Source: Lachnospiraceae bacterium MD308
Lineage (GTDB): Bacteria; Bacillota; Clostridia; Lachnospirales; Lachnospiraceae
Reading direction: 5' to 3'
DNA length: 64,000 nucleotides
NCBI GenBank assembly: GCA_000403475.2
Contig: KE159795.1
Span: 798,807-862,806, forward strand
Of this stretch, positions 56,055-64,000 are shown piece by piece; position 1 is the stretch's first letter; each line of letters begins with the position of its first letter. A program made the position numbers and the translations under genes. The notes under the pieces were generated by a model. That model was not told the DNA's origin. It ran no database searches and worked only from the letters and a program-made list of their open reading frames with translations.

Positions 56055-57252
56055 CACATTTATCCTGCCCGCAGTACACCAGCCTGCACTTATACACCCG
56101 GCAGTCATGCCCTGGCACATCTACAATATGATAGTCCCGCTTTACGCCCAAGCTCTCTCCGGTAAATACATCCTGCATAGATAATCCGTAGCCCGACCCG
56201 TAAGGAACCCCCGCATCGGCAAAGATGAAGTTCACCTTCCTCTCCTCCTCAAAGAGATTGTAGTAAGCCACCGCGAACTCGTTGCCCGAAAGATGCTTGA
56301 TGAAGGTGTAAAGCTTATCCTTAACCAGCCTAAGCAGCTCCACAGCCATATCTGTATCCTCCTGAGGCACGGTAACACTTCTCTTTCCCACCAGATACGG
56401 CGGACGGCACTCTCTGTCCTGATTAATGGAAATCAATTGCTCATTTTTTAAAAGCTTTTCCATCTCCGGGTCAAGCTTTCGAAGATCCGCCCCCATAATC
56501 AGAGGCGTCCCCGCCAGACACCACATAGAGAACTGCATCCGGTATTCTCCGTTGGTGCAGGGCTTTCCAATCGCCGCATTCCCCTGGTTATACATCCCTA
56601 CTGTCAGCATGTCCATATCATTGAAGCAGTACGGCCCTGACTGGCAAAAATGCTCCAGCTGGGACTGGAAGATCCCGGTAAAAGAACGGAAATTATCAAA
56701 GATGTCCCCGGTAGAACGGTAAGTGTGAGCGCCGATTGAACGCATCCAGTTAAAGCTCTCCTTCTGTCCCCAGTTGCACGCTGCAAAAAGAATCTCTCTG
56801 CCGCTGGCTTTTAGTGCCATACTCATCATATGATAGCGGTTCACACAGTCCGCATTCTCCGGGAAATTACAGTAATCGTACTTTAAGTAATCCACTCCCC
56901 ACTCCGCGAATTGCTTCGCATCCTCAAATTCATGGTCATAACTTGAAGGATATCCTGCACAAGTCAACACGCCCGCGCAAGAATACATGCCGAATTTCAG
57001 TCCCTTTTTATGGACATAATCCGCCACCGCCTTCATGCCATGAGGAAATTTTTCCGGGTCAGGAACAAGACACCCTTTCTCATCCCTCTCCCTTAACGCC
57101 CAGCAATCATCAATAATCAGATACTCATACCCCGCATCCTTATACCCTCTCTCCACCAATATATCCGCCGTCTCAAAGATCAGCTTCTCATCAATCCTCT
57201 CCCCAAATGTATTCCACGAGTTCCAGCCCATAGGCGGTCTTTCTGCAATCAT
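56047..57252 (-). CDS. GH27 alpha-galactosidase
   Basis: This 401-residue glycoside hydrolase of family 27 removes terminal alpha-galactose. It opens PPMGWNSWNTFGERIDE, has 'YLIIDDCWALRERDEKG' and 'GLKFGMYSCAGVLTCAGYPSSYDHE', the nucleophile Asp in YLKYDYC, and the acid/base Asp in YRSTGDIFDNF. There is no signal peptide, so it acts on imported galactosides. The broken AraC/solute-binding genes next door may be the remains of its uptake system. Confidence 0.92.
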   Translation of the reverse strand: MIAERPPMGWNSWNTFGERIDEKLIFETADILVERGYKDAGYEYLIIDDCWALRERDEKGCLVPDPEKFPHGMKAVADYVHKKGLKFGMYSCAGVLTCAGYPSSYDHEFEDAKQFAEWGVDYLKYDYCNFPENADCVNRYHMMSMALKASGREILFAACNWGQKESFNWMRSIGAHTYRSTGDIFDNFRSFTGIFQSQLEHFCQSGPYCFNDMDMLTVGMYNQGNAAIGKPCTNGEYRMQFSMWCLAGTPLIMGADLRKLDPEMEKLLKNEQLISINQDRECRPPYLVGKRSVTVPQEDTDMAVELLRLVKDKLYTFIKHLSGNEFAVAYYNLFEEERKVNFIFADAGVPYGSGYGLSMQDVFTGESLGVKRDYHIVDVPGHDCRVYKCRLVYCGQDKCDG

Positions 57253-57372
57253 CTTATTCTTCTCCCTCTTTACGTTAATATTGGCAAATCGCCCTTTATA
57301 TCATTATAGAGCCAGAAAGTTGTGATGTATATAGAATATTGGGTGATGTACATTTCCTAATGTGTTGTACTC

Positions 57373-57405
57373 AAAAGGGGCATCTAAAATAACCGATACC
57401 CCTTT
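57373..57405 (-). terminator. lspA terminator
   Basis: Minus strand AAAGGGGTATC / GATGCCCCTTT stem with one G-T pair, 11-base loop and T-rich tail, seven bases past the lspA stop. Confidence 0.75.
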
Positions 57406-57411
57406 CTAAAA

Positions 57412-57891
57412 TCACTTTTTCATTTTCTTCCGGTGCGCCATCCCTGACATGCCAGTCAGAACTGCCCCCACGGTAAGATACACATCCGCAAGATTCGCCG
57501 TCAAGTCAGAAATCCGCTTTTTCTCGCTCTTAATCCCGATATAGTCAATCACCGTCCTGCGAATCAGGCGGTCATAAAGATTGCTGACTGCCCCGGCACT
57601 TACAAGCATCATCCCAATCTTTCCCACGATCCGTTTTTTTCTTAAGAACAGCCAGCAGTCATAAATCAAAATCCCAGCCGCCGCACAGACAGAACTTTTC
57701 CGGATAATCCCCGGTTCATGCTCCAGAATATTAAATGCAAAACCCTTATTGTGCACTTTGCGCAGCACAAGTCCGGGAATTAACGTTTCCCTCTCTTCGT
57801 CTTCCTCAAAGGTATCTTCTATGTACTGTTTTATGCCCATATCAATGCAGGCCAGAACAAGGAACATACTCATGTATATTGTCAAAATCAT
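57412..57891 (-). CDS. lspA: Signal peptidase II (lipoprotein signal peptidase)
   Basis: This 159-residue membrane aspartyl protease removes signal peptides from prolipoproteins. Conserved boxes: NKGFAFN, 'AGAVSNLYDRLIRRTVIDYI' (first catalytic Asp in the NLYDR box) and NLADVYLTVG (second Asp). Four membrane helices can be traced. The start overlaps the preceding gene as ATGA. The outer loop is acidic and longer than in E. coli, and the C-terminus is basic. It serves the many lipoproteins of this genome, including those at 6-8 kb. Confidence 0.88.
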   Translation of the reverse strand: MILTIYMSMFLVLACIDMGIKQYIEDTFEEDEERETLIPGLVLRKVHNKGFAFNILEHEPGIIRKSSVCAAAGILIYDCWLFLRKKRIVGKIGMMLVSAGAVSNLYDRLIRRTVIDYIGIKSEKKRISDLTANLADVYLTVGAVLTGMSGMAHRKKMKK

Positions 57892-58181
57892 AATTTAGCC
57901 TCTTTGAATTTGTCCAGTTCTGTCTCTTTTTTCTCTATTTCTTCGTCGCGCTTCTCAATTGCTTCACAGATCGTGATAAAATCTGTCCCGAACAGCTCCC
58001 CGTCCTGGAACTTCTCATACACCATTCGTCCGATATCCAGATAGTCTCTCTCATTCGCACGTCTCAGAGAACGAACCTGGCTTTTGAGCTTCTGCGTCTC
58101 AATAGTATCTCCGGCTTTGCGTCCGAGATCATCCGCCACCTCCGTAATCTTTTTGCCGAGGTCTTCAAAGAAATCTGCCAT
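57888..58181 (-). CDS. Coiled-coil hypothetical protein
   Basis: This 97-residue protein is almost all helix: 'DLGKKITEVADDLGRKAGDT', then 'LKSQVRSLRRANERDYLDIG', and a Glu/Lys-rich C-terminal coil. There is no signal peptide or cysteine pair. It is translationally coupled to lspA by a 4-base overlap and conserved-looking, but I recognise no assigned function. Confidence 0.75.
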   Translation of the reverse strand: MADFFEDLGKKITEVADDLGRKAGDTIETQKLKSQVRSLRRANERDYLDIGRMVYEKFQDGELFGTDFITICEAIEKRDEEIEKKETELDKFKEAKL

Positions 58182-58208
58182 CGCAAACCTCCTCCTTTCG
58201 TAAATTTT

Positions 58209-59912
58209 TTATAATTCTCTCAGCCGGTTTAACGACTGGTAGATATCAATCGTCCCGTATCCCCACTCTTTGTTCGGATAATCCATATCCTCCCGCTGGT
58301 TCGTCCCGAAAAGGATAATGTTGCGCACCTGGTTGCACGTAATCCCCCGGACAGTCGGCTGCTTTTTAAGCCACTCCATAATGAGGGCTGCCGCGCCGGC
58401 GGCAATGCCGGCAGATGCGCTGGAACCGCTGCGCACAGTGAACCTTCCGTCAGACGCAAGGCCGGCAATCTCCACTCCGGGAACCGCAAAATCTGGTTTA
58501 AGTACGGTACATCTAGTATACCCTCTTCCTGAATTAATATCAATACTATTATCAACACTATTGTAATATGAAACCGTGATGGCGTCCCTCGTACTGCCCG
58601 GCTCCGTCAGTGTCGTATCCGGATTTGCCTCCAGAAAATACACATCACTCTCCAGAAATTCCTTTACCGGAAGCCAGATATGGTATCCTCCCTTTACAAT
58701 ATAGACCGGTTCCACGCCAATCTTCCAGATACCCTCTGCCACTCCCCGAAACCTAAAAAAGATAAGCTGGGAATTGCTGTTCTCTAAAAGAAGGCGGTAC
58801 TCTATCTCCACCTCAGTGCCGTCAAAGACAAACCCTAAGTTAAATTTGCTCCCCTGCCTCAGAGACAAGGTCGGGCTCCTCTCCCCGGATGGTGAGATCA
58901 GGTAGGTAGTGACAATGTTCGGAAGCTGGCTCCAAAGCTCTGCAACAAACCCTGTCGTTCCCTTTTCTACCCGTATCTCAGCCTCTTCTGCCTTCCCTCC
59001 CTGTACCACCTCGCCGTAATAATGATGGCGGTTGCTCGCCTCGTTTCCCCCTCCAATGACCACGCAGTGGTTCAGAAGATTGGCATAGGCGTCAACCATC
59101 TGTGACAACAGAGACGTTCCGTTATGGGGCCCCATATTAGTCCCCAGGGCAATACATATGACGATGGGCAGCCTTCTTCTTGCCGCCAGCTCATGCAGAT
59201 ATTTAAGCCCGAACATGATATCATTTTCCTGGTAGCATGGGGCATCGCTGTAGATACCATAAAATTCCTTCAGATAATTTTTCGCCTCCTTAAGCTTGAC
59301 AACGCCTATCACCGCTTCCGGAGCCGCCCCGGAAAACTGGTTTTCTGTACTTATCCCTCCTGCCGCCACACTCGCAAGGAAAGTCCCATGCCCGTTCTCA
59401 TCCCTGCTTGGGACGACTGCAAGCGGGTTGTCTGACCGGAGCGCTTCATTGAGCATATCCTCCGTATATTCGCTCCCGTAAGAAAACCCGTCCGGTAAGC
59501 TGCCTGTCTGAACCGTCTGGTCCCAGATGCCGGCAATCCGGGTTCCCCCCGCCGGATTCCGGAATATCAGGTTCTCATAATCAATCCCCGTATCGATAAA
59601 TCCGATCATGATATCTCTTCCTCTGAGATGAAGCGACGGATAGTTTTGCACCGAGCTTATTCCTGCCTCATTGAGTGCGCTGGTATCGATAAGTGTATAA
59701 CAGCCCGGTATTCCCTGATATCCATATCTTTCTAAGGAAAGCTCCCCGGCCAGTCCTTGGTCTACGTAGACTGCGCGGTAGCCGAAACCAAGCTGCAGGA
59801 TGCACGACTGATCCTGCCTGACCACAATATCCTCCCCGCTCCAATAATCCGGACTGATAAAATCCATATAATCCTGTGACAATATCTTTTCTCTGCACGA
59901 TTCTGTATTCAT
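58209..59912 (-). CDS. S8 (subtilisin-like) serine protease
   Basis: This protein of about 567 residues has the S8 triad: Asp in MIGFIDTGIDYENL, His in ENGHGTFLASVAAG and Ser in SGSSASAGIAAGAAAL. A long insert (about 290-470) between His and Ser blocks resembles the jellyroll domain of clostridial CspA/B/C-type proteases. No signal peptide. The open frame can be extended to a TTG at 59942, but that codon lies inside a hairpin; ATG 59912 with GAGGTG nine bases ahead is the better start. Confidence 0.88.
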   Translation of the reverse strand: MNTESCREKILSQDYMDFISPDYWSGEDIVVRQDQSCILQLGFGYRAVYVDQGLAGELSLERYGYQGIPGCYTLIDTSALNEAGISSVQNYPSLHLRGRDIMIGFIDTGIDYENLIFRNPAGGTRIAGIWDQTVQTGSLPDGFSYGSEYTEDMLNEALRSDNPLAVVPSRDENGHGTFLASVAAGGISTENQFSGAAPEAVIGVVKLKEAKNYLKEFYGIYSDAPCYQENDIMFGLKYLHELAARRRLPIVICIALGTNMGPHNGTSLLSQMVDAYANLLNHCVVIGGGNEASNRHHYYGEVVQGGKAEEAEIRVEKGTTGFVAELWSQLPNIVTTYLISPSGERSPTLSLRQGSKFNLGFVFDGTEVEIEYRLLLENSNSQLIFFRFRGVAEGIWKIGVEPVYIVKGGYHIWLPVKEFLESDVYFLEANPDTTLTEPGSTRDAITVSYYNSVDNSIDINSGRGYTRCTVLKPDFAVPGVEIAGLASDGRFTVRSGSSASAGIAAGAAALIMEWLKKQPTVRGITCNQVRNIILFGTNQREDMDYPNKEWGYGTIDIYQSLNRLREL

Positions 59913-59923
59913 AAATAAAAACA

Positions 59924-59952
59924 CCTCATACACTTTATCCAAGTATATGAGG
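59924..59952 (-). terminator. Hairpin between clpX and the S8 protease gene
   Basis: Minus strand CCTCATATACTT / ATAAAGTGTATGAGG-type stem followed by TGTTTTT. It may end clpX transcripts or shape the leader of the protease gene. Confidence 0.6.
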
Positions 59953-59963
59953 CAATTTTCCTT

Positions 59964-61397
59964 TTATGAACCGCTCCGCATAACCTGCTGGCTTCTGAGG
60001 GCAATCATCGGCCCTCCGGTTCCTTCGATATAATTTTTCGTAATAGTCACTTCGCCTATGCTGTCATCCTTTGGAATCTCATACATGATATCCAGCATAA
60101 ATTCCTCTATAATCGCCCGGAGCGCCCTGGCTCCTGTATCCTTTTTCATCGCTTTCCCGGCAATAGCATGAAGCGCTCCCTCATCAAAGGTAAGTTTCAC
60201 CTCATCAAGAGCTAAAAGCTTCTGATACTGCTTTAAGATAGCATTCTTCGGCTCCTTTAAAATCTGAACCAGCATCTCCTCGCTTAATCCCTGCAGCGTG
60301 AACACGATAGGAAGACGGCCTAAAAACTCAGGAATCATACCGAATTTCCGAAGATCCTCAAGCGTCACTTTCTCCAGAATCTTCTTGTCCTGGTCGTACT
60401 TATCCTTAAGTTCTGCGCCGAATCCGATAGATGCCTGCTTCTTTAGCCTCTCCTTGATAATATTGTCCAGCTCCGGGAACGCCCCGCCGCAGATAAATAA
60501 AATATTCCGCGTATTCACCGTAGTAAGCGGCACCATGGCATTCTTGCTGTTGGCTCCCACCGGCACCTCCACCTGACTGCCCTCTAGGAGCTTTAACATC
60601 CCCTGCTGCACCGATTCCCCGCTTACATCCCGCTGGCTGGAATTCCGCTTCTTGGCAATCTTATCAATCTCGTCAATAAAGATAATACCCTGCTCTGCCT
60701 TCTCCACATCATTGTCCGCCGCGGCAAGGAGCTTTGATACTACACTCTCGATATCGTCTCCTATGTACCCGGCCTCCGTAAGAGATGTGGCGTCTGTGAT
60801 AGCAAGAGGCACATCAAGAAGCTTTGCCAGTGTTTTCACCAGATACGTCTTGCCGGAGCCGGTAGGGCCGATCATCAGCATATTAGACTTCTCAATCTCA
60901 ATCTCGTCCATAGTATCCGTAGCCACCCGCTTATAGTGGTTGTAGACCGCCACCGACATAGCCTTCTTCGCATACTCCTGCCCCACGACATACTCATCAA
61001 GCTGCGCTTTGATCTTGTGGGGCGCCGGAAGATGGTTAATATCCACCAGAGGCTTTCTCTCCTCTTTTTCTTTTTTCTTTTTTATCTTCTGTTGCTTTGG
61101 AACTGTCTGCTCTACATCCGCCAGATTGATAAACTGCATTCCAGGTATGTTCATAAGCTGGCTGTAATCAATCTGCCCGCTGTTCATAATGTCAAAGCTT
61201 TTCTGCATACAGTCGTTACAGACACAGATATTATTGGGCAGGTTTATCATCTTCCCCGCCACGCTCTCCGGGCGGCGGCAGATAAAACACACCTTCTCGT
61301 ACTCGTCATCATCCTTCTTATCTGTGTTTTCCACAGTCACTTTTGTCTCGTCAATCTTTTCCGTTTCATTCTCTAATATCTTGTCATTATCAGCCAT
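59964..61397 (-). CDS. clpX: ATP-dependent Clp protease ATP-binding subunit ClpX
   Basis: This AAA+ unfoldase feeds substrates to ClpP. Its 477 residues have an acidic N-terminal extension of about 35 residues, a zinc-binding domain (CFICRRPES...NICVCNDCMQ), Walker A MIGPTGSGKT, Walker B GIIFIDEIDKIA, the ClpP-contact loop region, and sensor 2 GARALRAI. The linker is Lys/Glu-rich (KIKKKKEKEERKP). The start has GGGAGGG. No clpP lies next to it; the only clpP in view is the accessory copy at 8.4-9.0 kb. Confidence 0.96.
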   Translation of the reverse strand: MADNDKILENETEKIDETKVTVENTDKKDDDEYEKVCFICRRPESVAGKMINLPNNICVCNDCMQKSFDIMNSGQIDYSQLMNIPGMQFINLADVEQTVPKQQKIKKKKEKEERKPLVDINHLPAPHKIKAQLDEYVVGQEYAKKAMSVAVYNHYKRVATDTMDEIEIEKSNMLMIGPTGSGKTYLVKTLAKLLDVPLAITDATSLTEAGYIGDDIESVVSKLLAAADNDVEKAEQGIIFIDEIDKIAKKRNSSQRDVSGESVQQGMLKLLEGSQVEVPVGANSKNAMVPLTTVNTRNILFICGGAFPELDNIIKERLKKQASIGFGAELKDKYDQDKKILEKVTLEDLRKFGMIPEFLGRLPIVFTLQGLSEEMLVQILKEPKNAILKQYQKLLALDEVKLTFDEGALHAIAGKAMKKDTGARALRAIIEEFMLDIMYEIPKDDSIGEVTITKNYIEGTGGPMIALRSQQVMRSGS

Positions 61398-61454
61398 AGA
61401 TACCCTCCCTGATGCCGCCCGCGCCTTCTGTCCCGGCAGATATAGCTCTGCCTG

Positions 61455-63422
61455 TCAACTGCTCCGCCGTGTCAGCTCTATAAATTCTTCCTCCGAAATA
61501 ATCGGAATATTTAGTTCATTCGCTTTTTTATTTTTGGACGATGTGGAATGCACATCATTGTTAATCAAAAAATCCGTCTTCGCCGTCACGGAGCCTGTCA
61601 CTTTCCCCCCAAGGCTCTCAATCAGCTCTTTTATCTCGCCCCGGTTGGCAAAATGGGTGACACTCCCGGTAATGACAAACTTCTTCCCTTCAAGTATACG
61701 TTCAGTATTATCCTCTATTTCTTCGGGAATTTCCAGCTCTTTCAGCAAATTTAATAATATTTTTATATGATGCTCATCTTTAAAGTAGGAAACAAAAGCC
61801 CCGGCAAGCACCCCTCCGATACCGTCTATGGCGTTCAGTGTCTCCTCGTCCGCATGGAGCATGGCGTCTACATCATTGTTAAACTCCTTGCAGATTACCT
61901 TTGCATTGGCCAGGCCAATCCCCGCAATTCCCAGGCTGTAGACTACCCGCGGCAATGTCGTCACCCGCGCCTTCTCGATGCTGGCAATCAGATTGTTGTA
62001 AGACTTTTCCCCGAAACCTTCCATCTGCCGTATCTCCTCACAGTGCCGGTCCAGGTGAAAGATGTCCGAAAACTCCCGGATAAATCCTCTGGCGATAAAC
62101 TTCTCAAGAGTTGCCTCGGACAATCCTTCGATATTAAGGGCATCCCGGCTCACAAACAAAGCGAATGCCTTCACATGCTTCGCCTGACACTCCGGATTCG
62201 TACAATACAGTGCCTTCGCGTTGCTTACCTTCTTAATCTCTGTCGGCTCACCGCACACCGGACAGGCAGACGGAATATCCTTTACCCCGCTCTTTGTCAA
62301 GTTCCGGGCAATCTGAGGAATGATCATATTCGCTTTGTATACTTCAATCTTATCCCCCACGCCAAGCTCTAGTTCTTCCATAATACTGATATTGTGGACA
62401 CTGGCGCGGCTCACCGTCGTCCCCTCAAGCTCCACCGGCTCAAAGATCGCCACCGGATTAATCAGCCCCGTCCTTGAAGGACTCCATTCAATCTCAAGGA
62501 GCTTTGTCTCCCGGGTCTCATCCGCCCATTTAAAGGCATAGGAATCCCGCGGGAACTTGGACGTCCTCCCAAGGGACAGCCCATACGCGATATCATCGTA
62601 GACCAGCACCAGCCCATCAGAAGGAAATGCATTGTCCCTGATTCGTTCAGAGAAATACTGCACCCGCTCTTTTACATTATCCGCCGTCACCATATAGTAC
62701 TCCACCACCTCAAAGCCCTGGCCTTTAAGCCACTCCATCTGGCGCTCTCTGGAGTTCTGAAAATCCACATCCCCCGCCTGCACAAGAGAAAATGCATAAA
62801 ACCGCACATTTCTCTTCGCCGTAATCTCATTATTAAGCTGCCTTACGGAACCGCTGCAGAGATTCCTGGGATTTTTATATCTGGCGTCCGCGTCCTCAAT
62901 CTCCGCGTTGATCTTTTCAAAATCTTTGTAGCTGATAACCGCTTCACCGCGAAGTATCAGCTCACCTTTATAGGCAATCTGAAGAGGGACATTCTGAAAC
63001 ACCTTCGCATTGTTGGTGATGACTTCCCCCACCTCGCCGTTCCCTCTGGTGACTGCTTTAAATAGCTTACCGTCCCGGTAGGTAAGCACGATAGTAAGTC
63101 CGTCAAGCTTCCAGGACATAAGCGCTTTCTTTTGGCCGATAAACTCCCTTAACTCCTCCAAATCCTTCGTCTTATCCAGAGACAGCATCGGGCGCTCGTG
63201 CCGTTCCTTAGGAAGCTCACTCAGCACCTCGTAGCCCACATTCACCGTAGGGCTTCCAGCAAGCGTAATCCCTAGCTCATCCTCCAGACTTTTTAATTCA
63301 TCGTAAAGCTTATCGTATGCGTAGTCGCTCATCAGCTCCTTCGCATCCTGGTAATATGCCTTTCCCGCCCGGTTAAGAAGCTCCACCAGCTCCTTCATCC
63401 TGTCTGCTTTCTGTCTGCTCAT
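61455..63422 (-). CDS. ligA: NAD-dependent DNA ligase
   Basis: This enzyme seals nicks in replication and repair using NAD+. Its 655 residues show an N-terminal Ia/adenylation domain with the active Lys in WKLDGL, an OB fold, a Cys4 zinc finger (CPVCGEPT...CTNPECQ), helix-hairpin-helix repeats and a C-terminal BRCT domain (GKKFVITGSV). The start overlaps the end of the pseudouridine-synthase gene by 50 bases (or 26 from ATG 63398). Complete. Confidence 0.96.
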   Translation of the reverse strand: MSRQKADRMKELVELLNRAGKAYYQDAKELMSDYAYDKLYDELKSLEDELGITLAGSPTVNVGYEVLSELPKERHERPMLSLDKTKDLEELREFIGQKKALMSWKLDGLTIVLTYRDGKLFKAVTRGNGEVGEVITNNAKVFQNVPLQIAYKGELILRGEAVISYKDFEKINAEIEDADARYKNPRNLCSGSVRQLNNEITAKRNVRFYAFSLVQAGDVDFQNSRERQMEWLKGQGFEVVEYYMVTADNVKERVQYFSERIRDNAFPSDGLVLVYDDIAYGLSLGRTSKFPRDSYAFKWADETRETKLLEIEWSPSRTGLINPVAIFEPVELEGTTVSRASVHNISIMEELELGVGDKIEVYKANMIIPQIARNLTKSGVKDIPSACPVCGEPTEIKKVSNAKALYCTNPECQAKHVKAFALFVSRDALNIEGLSEATLEKFIARGFIREFSDIFHLDRHCEEIRQMEGFGEKSYNNLIASIEKARVTTLPRVVYSLGIAGIGLANAKVICKEFNNDVDAMLHADEETLNAIDGIGGVLAGAFVSYFKDEHHIKILLNLLKELEIPEEIEDNTERILEGKKFVITGSVTHFANRGEIKELIESLGGKVTGSVTAKTDFLINNDVHSTSSKNKKANELNIPIISEEEFIELTRRSS

Positions 63423-64000
63423 AAATCTCTTTCAACTCCTGCTTCGTTAATCGTCTTATTTCTCCGCTTTTCATATTACCAAGCTCTATATTAAGAACCC
63501 GGACACGCAAAAGCTTTGTCACCTTATATCCTAACGCCTCACACATCCGGCGAATCTGCCGGTTAAGCCCCTGGGTAAGCACGATGGAAAAGGTATACTT
63601 CCCGTCTTTCCACGCTCTGCATGGCAAAGTCACCGTATCAAGCCCCTTCTCCTTATCCCTGATTCGCACTCCTATCTTAAGCTTCCCGATAAATTCATCG
63701 GTAACAGGCCTGTTCACCGTCACCTTATATTCCTTCTCGTGGCGGTAGCGGGCACGCATCATCGCATTGATTAGCTCCCCGTCGTTTGTCATAATAAGAA
63801 GCCCCTCAGAATCCTTGTCAAGCCTTCCCGCATAAGTAACCCTTACCGGATAATTCAGGAAACGGATAATGTTCTTCTTCTCCCGCATGTCCTCAGTACA
63901 GACAACCCCCGCCGGCTTGTACACTGCCAGGACAATTTTTTCATCTTTGCTTTTTATCTGCTTCTTCCCGATGCGCACATCATTTTCATCCGTCACCTGC
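63373..64000 (-). CDS. rRNA pseudouridine synthase (RluB/E/F type), start outside window
   Basis: About 208 residues are visible and the frame is open to the window edge. What looks like the first codon (63994-63996) is GTG, an internal Val in 'QVTDENDVRIGKK', so the S4 RNA-binding domain lies beyond the window. The catalytic domain is present: AVYKPAGVVCTEDM, YAGRLDKDSEGLLIMTNDG with the catalytic Asp, and 'LTQGLNRQIRRMCEALGY'. It modifies uridines in rRNA and shares a transcript with ligA. Confidence 0.9.
   Translation of the reverse strand, partial: QVTDENDVRIGKKQIKSKDEKIVLAVYKPAGVVCTEDMREKKNIIRFLNYPVRVTYAGRLDKDSEGLLIMTNDGELINAMMRARYRHEKEYKVTVNRPVTDEFIGKLKIGVRIRDKEKGLDTVTLPCRAWKDGKYTFSIVLTQGLNRQIRRMCEALGYKVTKLLRVRVLNIELGNMKSGEIRRLTKQELKEIYEQTESRQDEGAGGAS

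Noticed and set aside
59913-59942. TTG start for the S8 protease
   Set aside because: It lies within a hairpin stem and has no ribosome site; ATG 59912 has GAGGTG at proper distance.

Overview
The window looks like a chromosomal segment of a gut Clostridia species, most likely Lachnospiraceae. The grounds are the low-to-medium G+C, strong AGGAGG ribosome sites, the AAA/TOPRIM and AIPR defence debris, and core genes with clostridial neighbours (pyruvate phosphate dikinase, M18 aminopeptidase, HPr kinase, DUF1846, CspA/B-like S8 protease, anaerobic cobalt chelatase CbiK). Genus cannot be fixed from sequence reading alone.

Region 1 (1-12.6 kb) is an envelope-response island, nearly all on the minus strand. 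A TetR regulator with a palindromic operator leads a flavinylated FMN-binding protein and an OmpR-type response regulator/histidine kinase pair. Downstream lie an AraC-like/ClpP pair and a six-gene operon: two lipoproteins, an ABC ATPase, two permeases (one fused to a lipoprotein domain) and a cell-wall amidase. The same direct repeat (TTGACCAC-ATTTTGACT type) lies exactly 20 nt upstream of the -10 box of both the response-regulator gene and the lipoprotein/ABC operon, so the two-component system probably controls both itself and the transporter.

Region 2 (12.6-24.3 kb) is a decayed mobile and defence region. It holds ArdC and LPD-type integrative-element fragments, a PD-(D/E)XK transposase-like nuclease, an IS3-family element, an IS1634-family element, a large serine recombinase broken by one frameshift, a TnpW-like protein, a dense cluster of inverted repeats, and the 5' part of a group II intron sitting directly behind a terminator. 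Behind it is an AIPR-type abortive-infection gene with a small partner, a truncated AAA ATPase and a YoeB/RelB toxin-antitoxin pair, all on one strand.

Region 3 (24.5-42.6 kb) is housekeeping: ppdK, an M18 aminopeptidase, an AAA ATPase plus broken TOPRIM gene (AbiL-like defence pair), a threonine-to-glycine module (tdh-kbl, sstT, glyS), an ECF transporter S component, a complete IS66-type element with 16-bp inverted repeats and 8-bp target duplication, tRNA-Trp, and a tetrapyrrole/cobalamin-entry cluster (precorrin-2 dehydrogenase, hemC, cbiK).

Region 4 (42.6-64 kb) is core: class A penicillin-binding protein with a Gly/Asn tail, glucokinase-hprK-uvrC-ftsH on the minus strand, DUF1846 and pyrG on the plus strand, a deletion scar that joins a truncated AraC regulator to a truncated sugar-binding lipoprotein, a GH27 alpha-galactosidase, lspA, an S8 protease, clpX, ligA and an rRNA pseudouridine synthase cut by the window edge. 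No CRISPR array or rRNA was seen. Several single-base frameshifts in regions 1 and 2 may be real decay or assembly error.
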